Shown here one piece after another: positions 18,101 to 28,627 of a stretch of DNA of 64,000 nt. The stretch's first letter is position 1. Each line of letters opens with the position of its first letter. The notes under the pieces were generated by a model. That model was given only the letters and a program-made list of their open reading frames with translations, did no database searches and had not been told where the DNA came from. Made by a program: the position numbers and the translations under genes. Source of the stretch: Labia minor (Eukaryota; Arthropoda; Insecta; Dermaptera; Spongiphoridae); NCBI GenBank assembly GCA_963082975.1, contig OY720349.1:60944501-61008500 (forward strand), read 5' to 3'.

Positions 18101-18972
18101 ATAGCAGAATTATAAATAATGACGAAAATAGTTTGGTTTCGGGTGCGGCACTTCCAAACGACCCGTATTATAAAGAAACTCTAGAAACGGGATTTATTCC
18201 ACCAGAAGCATTTCCTTTCTTAGATGCCCAGGGATATATACAAGACTCTAATAATATTCCTATAATTTATCATGTATATAGAAATAGTAATGATAAAAGA
18301 ATCAAATACGATCCCTTCCTAGACGGACAGGACCAGTATAGATTTTATAGATTTAGTCGTGCGATCTCGGATAGGGATAAAAAAGAAAAGTTAAATAATA
18401 AAAACTACTGGTGGTTTGATAATCAATAAGTTTACTAGTTGAAAAAGTGAGGATGAGAAATGTATCCGTTATTTGATTTCTTTTATCTTTTCTTTCTTGA
18501 GTGAATCTTATTATTCATATTATAATCATTATAAAAATTGTAGCATAAGTTAATTTATTTCTTTTCTTATTATATTAGCAATTATTAATAAACATTAAGT
18601 TAATTTTTTTCTTTTTTCTTTTTTTATATATCTTAATTTATGTAAATGAGGGGAAAGGAAAAAAAAAAAAAGAATTATAAAAATTCAAGTAGTGATAAGT
18701 TAAATAAAAAATATATTTTTTTTCAGGTTTTTATAAAGCCAATTTTTCCTGAAAATTTTTTACAAAATAAGATTATATAAACTTAATAATTATATATTAA
18801 AAACAATTACTTTCCTAGTGTACAAATAATTTAAGCATAATAACGTATATACATAAAATGTATAATGTTATAAATCAAATGTAAATAATATGTAAATCCC
18901 AATGTGTTTGGGGATTTGGTTCTTTGTAAATATAACTGTAATTTGGCTCAATAAACACATTTTTCTAAAAAA
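13643..18972 (+). mobile_element. Element B2: full-length 5S-targeted non-LTR retrotransposon
   Basis: A 5330-bp copy with both frames open. Its 3' UTR (18430-18972) has GTGAGGATGAG after ORF2, TTGAGTGAATC, and TTTTTTACAAAATAAG after hairpin 1; the tail is only six A. Its ORF2 carries the fullest set of residues opposite to those of B1, so B1 and B2 are the two best reference types. Confidence 0.95.
15166..18429 (+). CDS. B2 ORF2: endonuclease-reverse transcriptase
   Basis: 1087 aa, start overlapping the ORF1 stop by ATGA. All endonuclease and reverse transcriptase catalytic residues listed for B1 are present. Diagnostic residues: V168, F250-S251, T259, L325 (private), W355, Q370, K378, S399, T403, K423, T471, N477, T518, I941, N998, P1000. 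Confidence 0.95.
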   Translation: MNTGECSTDRKIQKSFKLNCLSLNVNSLVSMQKRASLLALLEKYRPDVLMLSETKLNKMHQMSFAEYNFIRTDNPNENNAGGTAILIKKSFNYREILNSKILNNKKVESTIIKIKIDNKKNLFLISIYSPSKNDSLFIEELENIFKNLNLDQQDNYFYLAGDLNAKHVRWNNRKNDSRGNKLCRWVGDNEIQFKIKLLCSEIPSFPRTGSFIDLVLIDTRLKVINKKNNYQVPVIDFDGDHLGLISEVEFSGLEIENQTNKNKFNFKKTNWQHFKNYLNKTCTIDLSENQNLNNQKIDESINLIEQHIHSAIQKATPKFKSFNSLDKYVTHKIKKLQKEKSFLISQINKFYKNNWNRNSDEFLILKALLQEIRKKINKEISQSINNYWKNQIENIPEKSSSETLPKINGIFRRGQKGKAINTKIKIPNNRLEIIEKAGIKRENLTKDAEGNFVIYDPIEKLNIMGFHFSMTHLQNKNLGTHGLTNIIQHWTDKLKTEILTDKQNNKRINKFSIHNKATDPILKDEQLSLTNFQEVKNIFKTLNNKTSTGIDKIPNCVLKHLPDKVIVYFTIIFNNALSNLYFPEKWKKALLIAIPKKDKDTSILTNLRPISLLPCIGKIFEIIINKRLVSTCINKNILPETQFGFRYKHSTINAITKLNSDICWALNGGNVVGACLIDVEKAFDTVWREGLIYKLLKKGFDKNLVKMIWSMIENRSFVMSDRGLQSSISFPVENGLQQGTINSPVLFNIFISDILTAYELNVKKGLNALAFADDLIIYISGKKTDEIQQKLESLGNKIFTFYNNWKLKINLNKCETILFRPTINNGNKNLKKNWKNFHISINGQVIPHKNTVRYLGVHLDERLMFKNHINIQLAKARAAFMSLKWLFYSPYLKPKIKIQCYSLFVRPIVTYGSSIWFNQNASTMEKIRVFERKCLRACLGIWRARETSYQKFINNETIYNLANLNRIDCFIIKLIRKFYSRIINNDENSLVSGAALPNDPYYKETLETGFIPPEAFPFLDAQGYIQDSNNIPIIYHVYRNSNDKRIKYDPFLDGQDQYRFYRFSRAISDRDKKEKLNNKNYWWFDNQ

Positions 18973-19068
18973 GCACCGGTTCTCGTCTGATCACCGAAGT
19001 TAAGCAACATCGAGCGCGGTTAGTACTTGGATGGGTGACCGCTTGGGAACACCGCGTGCCGTTGCCCT
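18973..19068 (+). pseudogene. 5S rRNA 3' fragment (nt 25-120), right flank of B2
   Basis: 5S nucleotides 25-120; right target-site duplication at 18973-18987, directly after the six-A tail. Confidence 0.96.
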
Positions 19069-20022
19069 TAAATTCTATTTTTGTTTTTTGGTTTTCCTTT
19101 TCACATTTTGACTTTAAAATTTCATCCTATCTTTTTAATCAAGTCTCTTTATTATATTTCTATTTAATTCTAATATTATATTCATACAATTTGCAAATAA
19201 TGAATAAATAAAATTACTCACATTTTCAAAAAATAATTCATAACATTACATTTAGAAAACCTCGTTATTCATTTTATTAATTTGTAAATTACCTCTTCGA
19301 CATAATCAACATCTTTATATGAAAATGTACTGAATTCTTTTGAGCCTGTTGGTATTTTTCTTTTAAGAATACAAAAATAAAACTTTCCCTAACATTATAG
19401 GAAATAGGAAATACATTATAAATGAAACTATTCGAATATCTTTTTATTGATGTAACCAAACCCTCCCTCACTCACTCTGTTTTAGACAAAACACATTGAA
19501 TGAATGAAATAACAAGAAGATTTAACTATTTTATACTTTTATAATTGCAAACAAGAGTGGTTTCTATGGAAATATTATTAAGAATTGGAAAAAAAAAAAA
19601 AAAAAAAAAAAAAGAAAAATTATATCGCGAAAATAAATAAAAATATATACCCTAATAACTATTAAAATTCTTACCCATTGAACTTATCAAATGTCCATGT
19701 CATAAATTTTATTCTAAACAATACAGACAGCTCCCGTCTACCATTTGTCAAATTAGTAATTATTTTACATCCTACTTTCGAAAAAAATAAACAAAAAGGA
19801 AAAAAAAAATACAAATAGCTATATTGCCTTTATTTTATGATTATTCTTTCTCTACCTCTCTTTGAGATGTCATAAATTGAAATTTGTTAAACAATAAAAC
19901 AACCAAACCACCACCACCAATACGTATATACGTATATATATTTGAAAATTGAACATTAATGTATCAATTTGTTCATTAATAATTGATTTTATTTAATAGA
20001 TGGAGAGTAATTTTAAATCAGT
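19069..20022 (+). other. 5S intergenic spacer S5
   Basis: Spacer of 954 bp with the S3/S4 variant set (GTAATT and AATACAAATAG). No gene is seen. Confidence 0.92.
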
Positions 20023-20142
20023 GGCAACGGCCATATCATGTTGAATGCACCGGTTCTCGTCTGATCACCGAAGTTAAGCAACATCGAGCGCGGTTAGTAC
20101 TTGGATGGGTGACCGCTTGGGAACACCGCGTGCCGTTGCCCT
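20023..20142 (+). rRNA. 5S ribosomal RNA, intact copy 3
   Basis: An uninterrupted 120-nt gene, the first of two consecutive intact units. TATA-like box at 19990-19997; terminators at 20152-20156 and 20158-20163. Confidence 0.97.
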
Positions 20143-21095
20143 TAAATTCTATTTTTGTTTTTTGGTTTTCCTTTTCACATTTTGACTTTAAAATTTCATC
20201 CTATCTTTTTAATCAAGTCTCTTTATTATATTTCTATTTAATTCTAATATTATATTCATACAATTTGCAAATAATGAATAAATAAAATTACTCACATTTT
20301 CAAAAAATAATTCATAACATTACATTTAGAAAACCTCGTTATTCATTTTATTAATTTGTAAATTACCTCTTCGACATAATCAACATCTTTATATGAAAAT
20401 GTACTGAATTCTTTTGAGCCTGTTGGTATTTTTCTTTTAAGAATACAAAAATAAAACTTTCCCTAACATTATAGGAAATAGGAAATACATTATAAATGAA
20501 ACTATTCGAATATCTTTTTATTGATGTAACCAAACCCTCCCTCACTCACTCTGTTTTAGACAAAACACATTGAATGAATGAAATAACAAGAAGATTTAAC
20601 TATTTTATACTTTTATAATTGCAAACAAGAGTGGTTTCTATGGAAATATTATTAAGAATTGGAAAAAAAAAAAAAAAAAAAAAAAAGAAAAATTATATCG
20701 CGAAAATAAATAAAAATATATACCCTAATAACTATTAAAATTCTTACCCATTGAACTTATCAAATGTCCATGTCATAAATTTTATTCTAAACAATACAGA
20801 CAGCTCCCGTCTACCATTTGTCAAATTAGTAATTATTTTACATCCTACTTTCGAAAAAAATAAACAAAAAGGAAAAAAAAAATTCAAATAGCTATATTGC
20901 CTTTATTTTATGATTATTCTTTCTCTACCTCTCTTTGAGATGTCATAAATTGAAATTTGTTAAACAATAAAACAACCAAACCACCACCACCAATACGTAT
21001 ATACGTATATATATTTGAAAATTGAACATTAATGTATCAATTTGTTCATTAATAATTGATTTTATTTAATAGATGGAGAGTAATTTTAAATCAGT
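20143..21095 (+). other. 5S intergenic spacer S6
   Basis: Spacer of 953 bp combining GTAATT (as S3-S5) with AATTCAAATAG (as S1 and S2), so it looks like a recombinant between the two spacer types. No gene is seen. Confidence 0.92.
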
Positions 21096-21215
21096 GGCAA
21101 CGGCCATATCATGTTGAATGCACCGGTTCTCGTCTGATCACCGAAGTTAAGCAACATCGAGCGCGGTTAGTACTTGGATGGGTGACCGCTTGGGAACACC
21201 GCGTGCCGTTGCCCT
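21096..21215 (+). rRNA. 5S ribosomal RNA, intact copy 4
   Basis: An uninterrupted 120-nt gene, 1073 bp after copy 3. TATA-like box at 21063-21070; terminators at 21225-21229 and 21231-21236. Confidence 0.97.
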
Positions 21216-22169
21216 TAAATTCTATTTTTGTTTTTTGGTTTTCCTTTTCACATTTTGACTTTAAAATTTCATCCTATCTTTTTAATCAAGTCTCTTTATT
21301 ATATTTCTATTTAATTCTAATATTATATTCATACAATTTGCAAATAATGAATAAATAAAATTACTCACATTTTCAAAAAATAATTCATAACATTACATTT
21401 AGAAAACCTCGTTATTCATTTTATTAATTTGTAAATTACCTCTTCGACATAATCAACATCTTTATATGAAAATGTACTGAATTCTTTTGAGCCTGTTGGT
21501 ATTTTTCTTTTAAGAATACAAAAATAAATCTTTCCCTAACATTATAGGAAATAGGAAATACATTATAAATGAAACTATTCGAATATCTTTTTATTGATGT
21601 AACCAAACCCTCCCTCACTCACTCTGTTTTAGACAAAACACATTGAATGAATGAAATAACAAGAAGATTTAACTATTTTATACTTTTATAATTGCAAACA
21701 AGAGTGGTTTCTATGGAAATATTATTAAGAATTGGAAAAAAAAAAAAAAAAAAAAAAAAAGAAAAATTATATCGCGAAAATAAATAAAAATATATACCCT
21801 AATAACTATTAAAATTCTTACCCATTGAACTTATCAAATGTCCATGTCATAAATTTTATTCTAAACAATACAGACAGCTCCCGTCTACCATTTGTCAAAT
21901 TAGTTATTATTTTACATCCTACTTTCGAAAAAAATAAACAAAAAGGAAAAAAAAAATTCAAATAGCTATATTGCCTTTATTTTATGATTATTCTTTCTCT
22001 ACCTCTCTTTGAGATGTCATAAATTGAAATTTGTTAAACAATAAAACAACCAAACCACCACCACCAATACGTATATACGTATATATATTTGAAAATTGAA
22101 CATTAATGTATCAATTTGTTCATTAATAATTGATTTTATTTAATAGATGGAGAGTAATTTTAAATCAGT
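21216..22169 (+). other. 5S intergenic spacer S7
   Basis: Spacer of 954 bp with GTTATT, AATTCAAATAG and AGAAGATTT, like S2, which precedes B1. It has a private A-to-T change in AATAAATCTTTCCC (about 21529). No gene is seen. Confidence 0.92.
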
Positions 22170-22208
22170 GGCAACGGCCATATCATGTTGAATGCACCGG
22201 TTCTCGTC
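22170..22208 (+). pseudogene. 5S rRNA 5' fragment (nt 1-39), left flank of B3
   Basis: 5S nucleotides 1-39; supplies the ATG at 22185-22187. Left target-site duplication at 22194-22208. Confidence 0.96.
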
Positions 22209-23735
22209 AGTTCTAGTCGAGCATCGGTACAGTTAACATCTCCTTCCAGAGTGGAGACCCCGAGCCCGAACAATAACCCGCCTACGGATCCCAAGCCCGG
22301 CCTACCTGCCAAGCCCTTGGGCCAGCCCTTAGAATTGCCTACGAGCAAAGCTAAAACTATCAGTGTGCAGACTAAAGGTCTTTCGAACAAGAAAGCTTTT
22401 GAGTTATTAATTAACTCAAAAAGATCCTTAACGAAAGCTGATGTGAAACGTCTAAGTGTTAGAATGTCGACAGGCAAGAAAAATTCTTCGAGTGGGGTTA
22501 CAAGTAACTCCAAAATGCAGGCTCTCGAAAACGAGAACAAAGAGTTAAGAAAAAAAATACAAGAATTGGAAGATTTGATCAAAAACCAAATTTCAACAGC
22601 AACAGTTGAAATGGAAGAAGATAACGCCGAGATTAATAATTGGACGGAGGTCACAAGAAAAAGAAAAGCAGGTAAAGAATCTTTAGTGCCTCAATCCAAT
22701 AAAAAGCTGCTGACCGGTGAAACAACAATAAATGAAAATCCTAAAAAAATCACTACTCCGCAGGTGGAAAAGACCTCAGCAAAAGAGAAATGTCCACCAA
22801 TATCAATCAACAACGATATCGCGGTCCAAGTGATACAGATTATGAAGACTTTTTCAAAACATTTTGAAATCAAACGAAGACCGGGTTCGAAAATGTCTAA
22901 TATAATCACCCAATCAATGGATGATTATAAAAAAATAATTGCCAAACTAAGAGAAAGGAAGTATGAATTTTTTACATTTACTCCAAAATGTGAAAAATAT
23001 CAGACATTTCTTCTCAAAGGGTTGGCTCTCGAAACGAGTGAAGAAATCGTGAAAGAAGAATTAGATATTCACAAGAATATAAAATTCACCAAAATAGAGA
23101 GATTCGCAACAAAAAAATCCAAGGACGAAAAGAAAACTCTTCCCATGTTCTTAATCCAAATAAGCCCGGACAGCAAATTTAAAGACTTAAAAGAAATTAA
23201 AACCATATTTCATCAAAGGATTCACTGGGAAAACATAAAAAAACAACAAATGATGCAATGTTACAATTGCCAACGCATGGGTCACTCATCTCACTCATGC
23301 AATATGGAATCAAGATGTGTTAAATGTAACACAAAACATGAAAAAGGTCAGTGCCAAATTACAATTTATACAGACAAATCAAAAATTTTCTGTGTCAATT
23401 GTAAAGAATACGGCCACCCGGCTTCATACAAGGGTTGTCCAGAAAAAAGAAAATTAATGGATAAAATAAAGAACAAGAAGAATGAAGAAAAAGACAATAA
23501 AATAAATAGGGTGAACCGAATTACCAAGATGGTCAATCCAGGTATGTTATTCGCGGCAGCGGTGAATAATAATAGTGTAAGTGATTCAAACAAAACATCA
23601 AATAGTGAAAGTGTTACAGTGCAAAGTGCTCCCCTTGAAAATAATGTTGAAAGCAGACTGCAAAGAATGGAAAATGCAATTCAACAACTTACAATCAGCA
23701 TGCAAATAATTGCCAACTTACTACAACCTCAATGA
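22185..23735 (+). CDS. B3 ORF1: gag-like zinc-knuckle protein
   Basis: 516 aa with the B1 residues Gln16, Thr53, Tyr395, Val465 and Asp467, and a private Leu455 (GMLFAAAV instead of GMSFAAAV). Zinc knuckles are intact. Confidence 0.92.
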   Translation: MLNAPVLVSSSRASVQLTSPSRVETPSPNNNPPTDPKPGLPAKPLGQPLELPTSKAKTISVQTKGLSNKKAFELLINSKRSLTKADVKRLSVRMSTGKKNSSSGVTSNSKMQALENENKELRKKIQELEDLIKNQISTATVEMEEDNAEINNWTEVTRKRKAGKESLVPQSNKKLLTGETTINENPKKITTPQVEKTSAKEKCPPISINNDIAVQVIQIMKTFSKHFEIKRRPGSKMSNIITQSMDDYKKIIAKLRERKYEFFTFTPKCEKYQTFLLKGLALETSEEIVKEELDIHKNIKFTKIERFATKKSKDEKKTLPMFLIQISPDSKFKDLKEIKTIFHQRIHWENIKKQQMMQCYNCQRMGHSSHSCNMESRCVKCNTKHEKGQCQITIYTDKSKIFCVNCKEYGHPASYKGCPEKRKLMDKIKNKKNEEKDNKINRVNRITKMVNPGMLFAAAVNNNSVSDSNKTSNSESVTVQSAPLENNVESRLQRMENAIQQLTISMQIIANLLQPQ

Positions 23736-26700
23736 ATACTGGTGAGTGCTCAACAGATAGGAAAATCCAAAAATCTTTTAAATTAAATTGCTTGTCATTA
23801 AATGTTAACTCGTTAGTTTCAATGCAAAAAAGAGCAAGCTTGCTTGCACTATTAGAAAAATATAGGCCGGATGTTCTTATGTTAAGTGAGACCAAACTTA
23901 ATAAAATGCATCAAATGTCATTTGCTGAATACAACTTCATTAGGACAGATAATCCAAATGAAAACAATGCAGGAGGAACAGCAATATTAATTAAAAAATC
24001 ATTCAATTATAGGGAAATTCTTAATAGCAAAATATTAAACAATAAAAAAGTAGAATCAACCATAATAAAAATTAAAATTGATAATAAAAAAAATCTTTTC
24101 CTAATATCAATATACTCCCCAAGTAAAAATGATAGTTTATTTATTGAAGAGCTAGAAAATATTTTCAAAAATCTCAATTTAGATCAACAGGACAATTACT
24201 TTTATTTGGCGGGTGACTTGAATGCCAAACACGAAAGATGGAATAATAGAAAAAATGACTCTAGAGGGAATAAACTTTGCAGATGGGTCGGCGATAACGA
24301 AATTCAATTCAAAATAAAGCTACTTTGTTCAGAAATTCCTTCCTTCCCAAGAACAGGATCATTTATAGATCTGGTATTGATAGATACCAGATTAAAAGTA
24401 ATTAATAAAAAAAATAATTATCAAGTTCCAGTGATTGATTTCGATGGAGATCACTTAGGTCTAATTTCTGAAGTGGAGTTTTCAGGCTTAGAAATAGAAA
24501 ACCAAACAAATAAAAACAAATTTAACTTCAAAAAAACAAATTGGCAGCATTTCAAAAATTACCTTAACAAAACTTGTACAATTGACCTTTCGGAAAACCA
24601 AAATTTAAATAATCAAAAAATAGATGAATCAATAAATTTAATTGAACAACACATTCACTCTGCAATTCAAAAGGCAACACCCAAATTCAAAAGTTTCAAC
24701 TCAATTGACAAATACGTCACTCATAAAATTAAAAAACTACAAAAAGAAAAAAGTTTTCTAATATCACAAATTAATAAATTTTATAAAAATAATTTGAACC
24801 GTAACTCTGATGAATTTTTAATCCTGAAGGCTTTACTACGGGAAATTAGAAAAAAAATAAATAACGAAATCAGTCAATCAATTAACAATTATTGGAAAAA
24901 CCAAATTGAAAATATACCAGAAAAAAACTCATCAGAATCACTTCCAAAAATGAATGGTATTTTCAGAAGGGGACAAAAAGGGAAGGCAATAAATACAAAC
25001 ATAAAAATTCCAAACAATAGATTAGAAATTATAGAAAAGGCCGGAATTAAAAGGGAAAATCTAACAAAAGATGCAGAAGGTAACTTCGTAATTTACGACC
25101 CAATAGAAAAACTTAATATAATGGGATTTCACTTTTCAATGATCCATTTGCAAAATAAAAAATTAGGTACACATGGACTAACTAACATTATACAACATTG
25201 GACTGATAAACTAAAAACTGAAATACTGACTGACAAACAAAACAATAAAAGAATAAACAAATTTTCAATTCATAACAAAGCTTCAGACCCTATTTTAAAA
25301 GACGAACAACTCTCACTGACAAATTTCCAAGAAGTAAAAAACATTTTTAAAACATTAAATAACAAAACATCGACTGGAATTGACAAAATTCCAAATTGTG
25401 TTCTTAAGCATCTGCCTGATAAAGTAATTGTCTATTTCACCATCATATTTAACAATGCCCTGAGCAATTTATATTTTCCTGAAAAATGGAAAAAGGCACT
25501 ATTAATAGCAATCCCAAAAAAAGACAAAGACACATCCATTTTAACAAATTTAAGGCCAATAAGTTTATTACCTTGCATTGGAAAGATATTTGAAATAATA
25601 ATAAATAAAAGGTTGGTCTCAACATGTATAAATAAGAATATCCTACCTGAAACTCAATTCGGTTTTAGATACAAGCATTCAACAATTAATGCTATTACAA
25701 AATTAAACTCGGACATCTGTTGGGCTCTCAACGGAGGTAATGTGGTTGGAGCGTGTCTGATTGATGTTGAAAAGGCATTCGACACAGTCTGGAGAGAAGG
25801 CCTAATTTACAAACTATTAAAGAAAGGTTTCGACAAAAACTTAGTGAAAATGATATGGAGCATGATTGAAAACAGATCATTCGTAATGAGCGATAGAGGT
25901 TTGCAGTCCTCAATCAGCTTTCCGGTTGAAAACGGTTTACAACAGGGTACGATAAACTCGCCAGTTCTATTTAATATATTTATAAGTGATATTCTAACAG
26001 CATATGAACTAAATGTTAAGAAAGGTCTGAATGCACTGGCATTTGCGGATGACCTGATCATTTATATTTCTGGGAAAAAAACAGATGAAATTCAACAAAA
26101 ATTAGAATCTTTAGGCAACAAAATTTTTACTTTTTATAATAATTGGAAATTAAAGATAAATTTAAATAAATGTGAAACAATATTATTTAGGCCAACTATT
26201 AATAATGGAAACAAAAATTTAAAAAAGAATTGGAAAAATTTTCACATAAGTATAAATGGTCAGGTCATTCCCCATAAAAACACAGTTCGTTATCTAGGCG
26301 TACATTTAGATGAAAGACTAATGTTCAAAAATCACATAAATATTCAATTAGCCAAGGCCAGAGCAGCATTCATGTCGTTAAAATGGCTATTCTATAGTCC
26401 GTATTTAAAGCCAAAAATAAAAATTCAATGCTATAGTCTATTTGTTAGACCAATTGTAACATACGGTTCAAGTATATGGTTCAACCAAAACGCATCAACA
26501 ATGGAGAAAATTCGTGTGTTTGAAAGGAAATGCTTAAGAGCTTGTTTGGGGATATGGAGGGCTCGAGAAACCAGCTATCAGAAATTTATAAATAATGAAA
26601 CAATCTACAATCTGGCGAATTTAAATAGAATAGATTGCTTCATTATTAAATTAATAAGAAAATTTTATAGCAGAATTATAAATAATGACGAAAATAGTTT

Positions 26701-27538
26701 GGTTTCGGGTGCGGCACTTCCAAACGACCCGTATTATAAAGAAACTCTAGAAACGGGATTTATTCCACCAGAAGCATTTCCTTTCTTAGATGCCCAGGGA
26801 TATATACAAGACTCTAATAATATTCCTATAATTTATCATGTATATAGAAATAGTAATGATAAAAGAATCAAATACGATCCCTTCCTAGACGGACAGGACC
26901 AGTATAGATTTTATAGATTTAGTCGTGCGATCTCGGATAGGGATAAAAAAGAAAAGTTAAATAATAAAAACTACTGGTGGTTTGATAATCAATAAGTTTA
27001 CTAGTTGAAAAAGTGAGGATGAGAAATGTATCCGTTATTTGATTTCTTTTATCTTTTCTTTCTTGAGTGAATCTTATTATTCATATTATAATCATTATAA
27101 AAATTGTAGCATAAGTTAATTTATTTCTTTTCTTATTATATTAGCAATTATTAATAAACATTAAGTTAATTTTTTTCTTTTTTCTTTTTTTATATATCTT
27201 AATTTATGTAAATGAGGGGAAAGGAAAAAAAAAAAAAGAATTATAAAAATTCAAGTAGTGATAAGTTAAATAAAAAATATATTTTTTTTCAGGTTTTTAT
27301 AAAGCCAATTTTTCCTGAAAATTTTTTACAAAATAAGATTATATAAACTTAATAATTATATATTAAAAACAATTACTTTCCTAGTGTACAAATAATTTAA
27401 GCATAATAACGTATATACATAAAATGTATAATGTTATAAATCAAATGTAAATAATATGTAAATCCCAATGTGTTTGGGGATTTGGTTCTTTGTAAATATA
27501 ACTGTAATTTGGCTCAATAAACACATTTTTCTAAAAAA
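22209..27538 (+). mobile_element. Element B3: full-length, B1/B2 mosaic
   Basis: A 5330-bp copy. ORF1 and most of the ORF2 N-terminal half match B1, while ORF2 positions 250-259 and 941-1000, the 3' UTR (26996-27538, with TTTTTTACAAAATAAG) and the six-A tail match B2. The upstream spacer S7 also resembles the one before B1. A crossover or conversion within ORF2 explains this best. Confidence 0.95.
23732..26995 (+). CDS. B3 ORF2: endonuclease-reverse transcriptase
   Basis: 1087 aa, ATGA overlap with ORF1, catalytic residues intact. Diagnostic residues: E168 (B1), F250-S251 and T259 (B2), L355, R370, N378, N399, S403, N423, I471, K477, S518 (all B1), then I941, N998, P1000 (B2). Met407 is private. 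Confidence 0.95.
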   Translation: MNTGECSTDRKIQKSFKLNCLSLNVNSLVSMQKRASLLALLEKYRPDVLMLSETKLNKMHQMSFAEYNFIRTDNPNENNAGGTAILIKKSFNYREILNSKILNNKKVESTIIKIKIDNKKNLFLISIYSPSKNDSLFIEELENIFKNLNLDQQDNYFYLAGDLNAKHERWNNRKNDSRGNKLCRWVGDNEIQFKIKLLCSEIPSFPRTGSFIDLVLIDTRLKVINKKNNYQVPVIDFDGDHLGLISEVEFSGLEIENQTNKNKFNFKKTNWQHFKNYLNKTCTIDLSENQNLNNQKIDESINLIEQHIHSAIQKATPKFKSFNSIDKYVTHKIKKLQKEKSFLISQINKFYKNNLNRNSDEFLILKALLREIRKKINNEISQSINNYWKNQIENIPEKNSSESLPKMNGIFRRGQKGKAINTNIKIPNNRLEIIEKAGIKRENLTKDAEGNFVIYDPIEKLNIMGFHFSMIHLQNKKLGTHGLTNIIQHWTDKLKTEILTDKQNNKRINKFSIHNKASDPILKDEQLSLTNFQEVKNIFKTLNNKTSTGIDKIPNCVLKHLPDKVIVYFTIIFNNALSNLYFPEKWKKALLIAIPKKDKDTSILTNLRPISLLPCIGKIFEIIINKRLVSTCINKNILPETQFGFRYKHSTINAITKLNSDICWALNGGNVVGACLIDVEKAFDTVWREGLIYKLLKKGFDKNLVKMIWSMIENRSFVMSDRGLQSSISFPVENGLQQGTINSPVLFNIFISDILTAYELNVKKGLNALAFADDLIIYISGKKTDEIQQKLESLGNKIFTFYNNWKLKINLNKCETILFRPTINNGNKNLKKNWKNFHISINGQVIPHKNTVRYLGVHLDERLMFKNHINIQLAKARAAFMSLKWLFYSPYLKPKIKIQCYSLFVRPIVTYGSSIWFNQNASTMEKIRVFERKCLRACLGIWRARETSYQKFINNETIYNLANLNRIDCFIIKLIRKFYSRIINNDENSLVSGAALPNDPYYKETLETGFIPPEAFPFLDAQGYIQDSNNIPIIYHVYRNSNDKRIKYDPFLDGQDQYRFYRFSRAISDRDKKEKLNNKNYWWFDNQ

Positions 27539-27634
27539 GCACCGGTTCTCGTCTGATCACCGAAGTTAAGCAACATCGAGCGCGGTTAGTACTTGGATGG
27601 GTGACCGCTTGGGAACACCGCGTGCCGTTGCCCT
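27539..27634 (+). pseudogene. 5S rRNA 3' fragment (nt 25-120), right flank of B3
   Basis: 5S nucleotides 25-120; right target-site duplication at 27539-27553. Confidence 0.96.
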
Positions 27635-28588
27635 TAAATTCTATTTTTGTTTTTTGGTTTTCCTTTTCACATTTTGACTTTAAAATTTCATCCTATCTTT
27701 TTAATCAAGTCTCTTTATTATATTTCTATTTAATTCTAATATTATATTCATACAATTTGCAAATAATGAATAAATAAAATTACTCACATTTTCAAAAAAT
27801 AATTCATAACATTACTTTTAGAAAACCTCGTTATTCATTTTATTAATTTGTAAATTACCTCTTCGACATAATCAACATCTTTATATGAAAATGTACTGAA
27901 TTCTTTTCAGCCTGTTGGTATTTTTCTTTTAAGAATACAAAAATAAAACTTTCCCTAACATTATAGGAAATAGGAAATACATTATAAATGAAACTATTCG
28001 AATATCTTTTTATTGATGTAACCAAACCCTCCCTCACTCACTCTGTTTTAGACAAAACACATTGAATGAATGAAATAACAAGAAGATTTAACTATTTTAT
28101 ACTTTTATAATTGCAAACAAGAGTGGTTTCTATGGAAATATTATTAAGAATTGGAAAAAAAAAAAAAAAAAAAAAAAAAGAAAAATTATATCGCGAAAAT
28201 AAATAAAAATATATACCCTAATAACTATTAAAATTCTTACCCATTGAACTTATCAAATGTCCATGTCATAAATTTTATTCTAAACAATACAGACAGCTCC
28301 CGTCTACCATTTGTCAAATTAGTAATTATTTTACATCCTACTTTCGAAAAAAATAAACAAAAAGGAAAAAAAAAATTCAAATAGCTATATTGCCTTTATT
28401 TTATGATTATTCTTTCTCTACCTCTCTTTGAGATGTCATAAATTGAAATTTGTTAAACAATAAAACAACCAAACCACCACCACCAATACGTATATACGTA
28501 TATATATTTGAAAATTGAACATTAATGTATCAATTTGTTCATTAATAATTGATTTTATTTAATAGATGGAGAGTAATTTTAAATCAGT
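27635..28588 (+). other. 5S intergenic spacer S8
   Basis: Spacer of 954 bp, leading straight to another split gene. Variants: ACTTTTA (about 27814) and CAGCCTG (about 27908), the first appearance of both, with AGAAGATTT and GTAATT. No gene is seen. Confidence 0.92.
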
Positions 28589-28627
28589 GGCAACGGCCAT
28601 ATCATGTTGAATGCACCGGTTCTCGTC
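28589..28627 (+). pseudogene. 5S rRNA 5' fragment (nt 1-39), left flank of B4
   Basis: 5S nucleotides 1-39; ATG for ORF1 at 28604-28606. Left target-site duplication at 28613-28627. Confidence 0.96.
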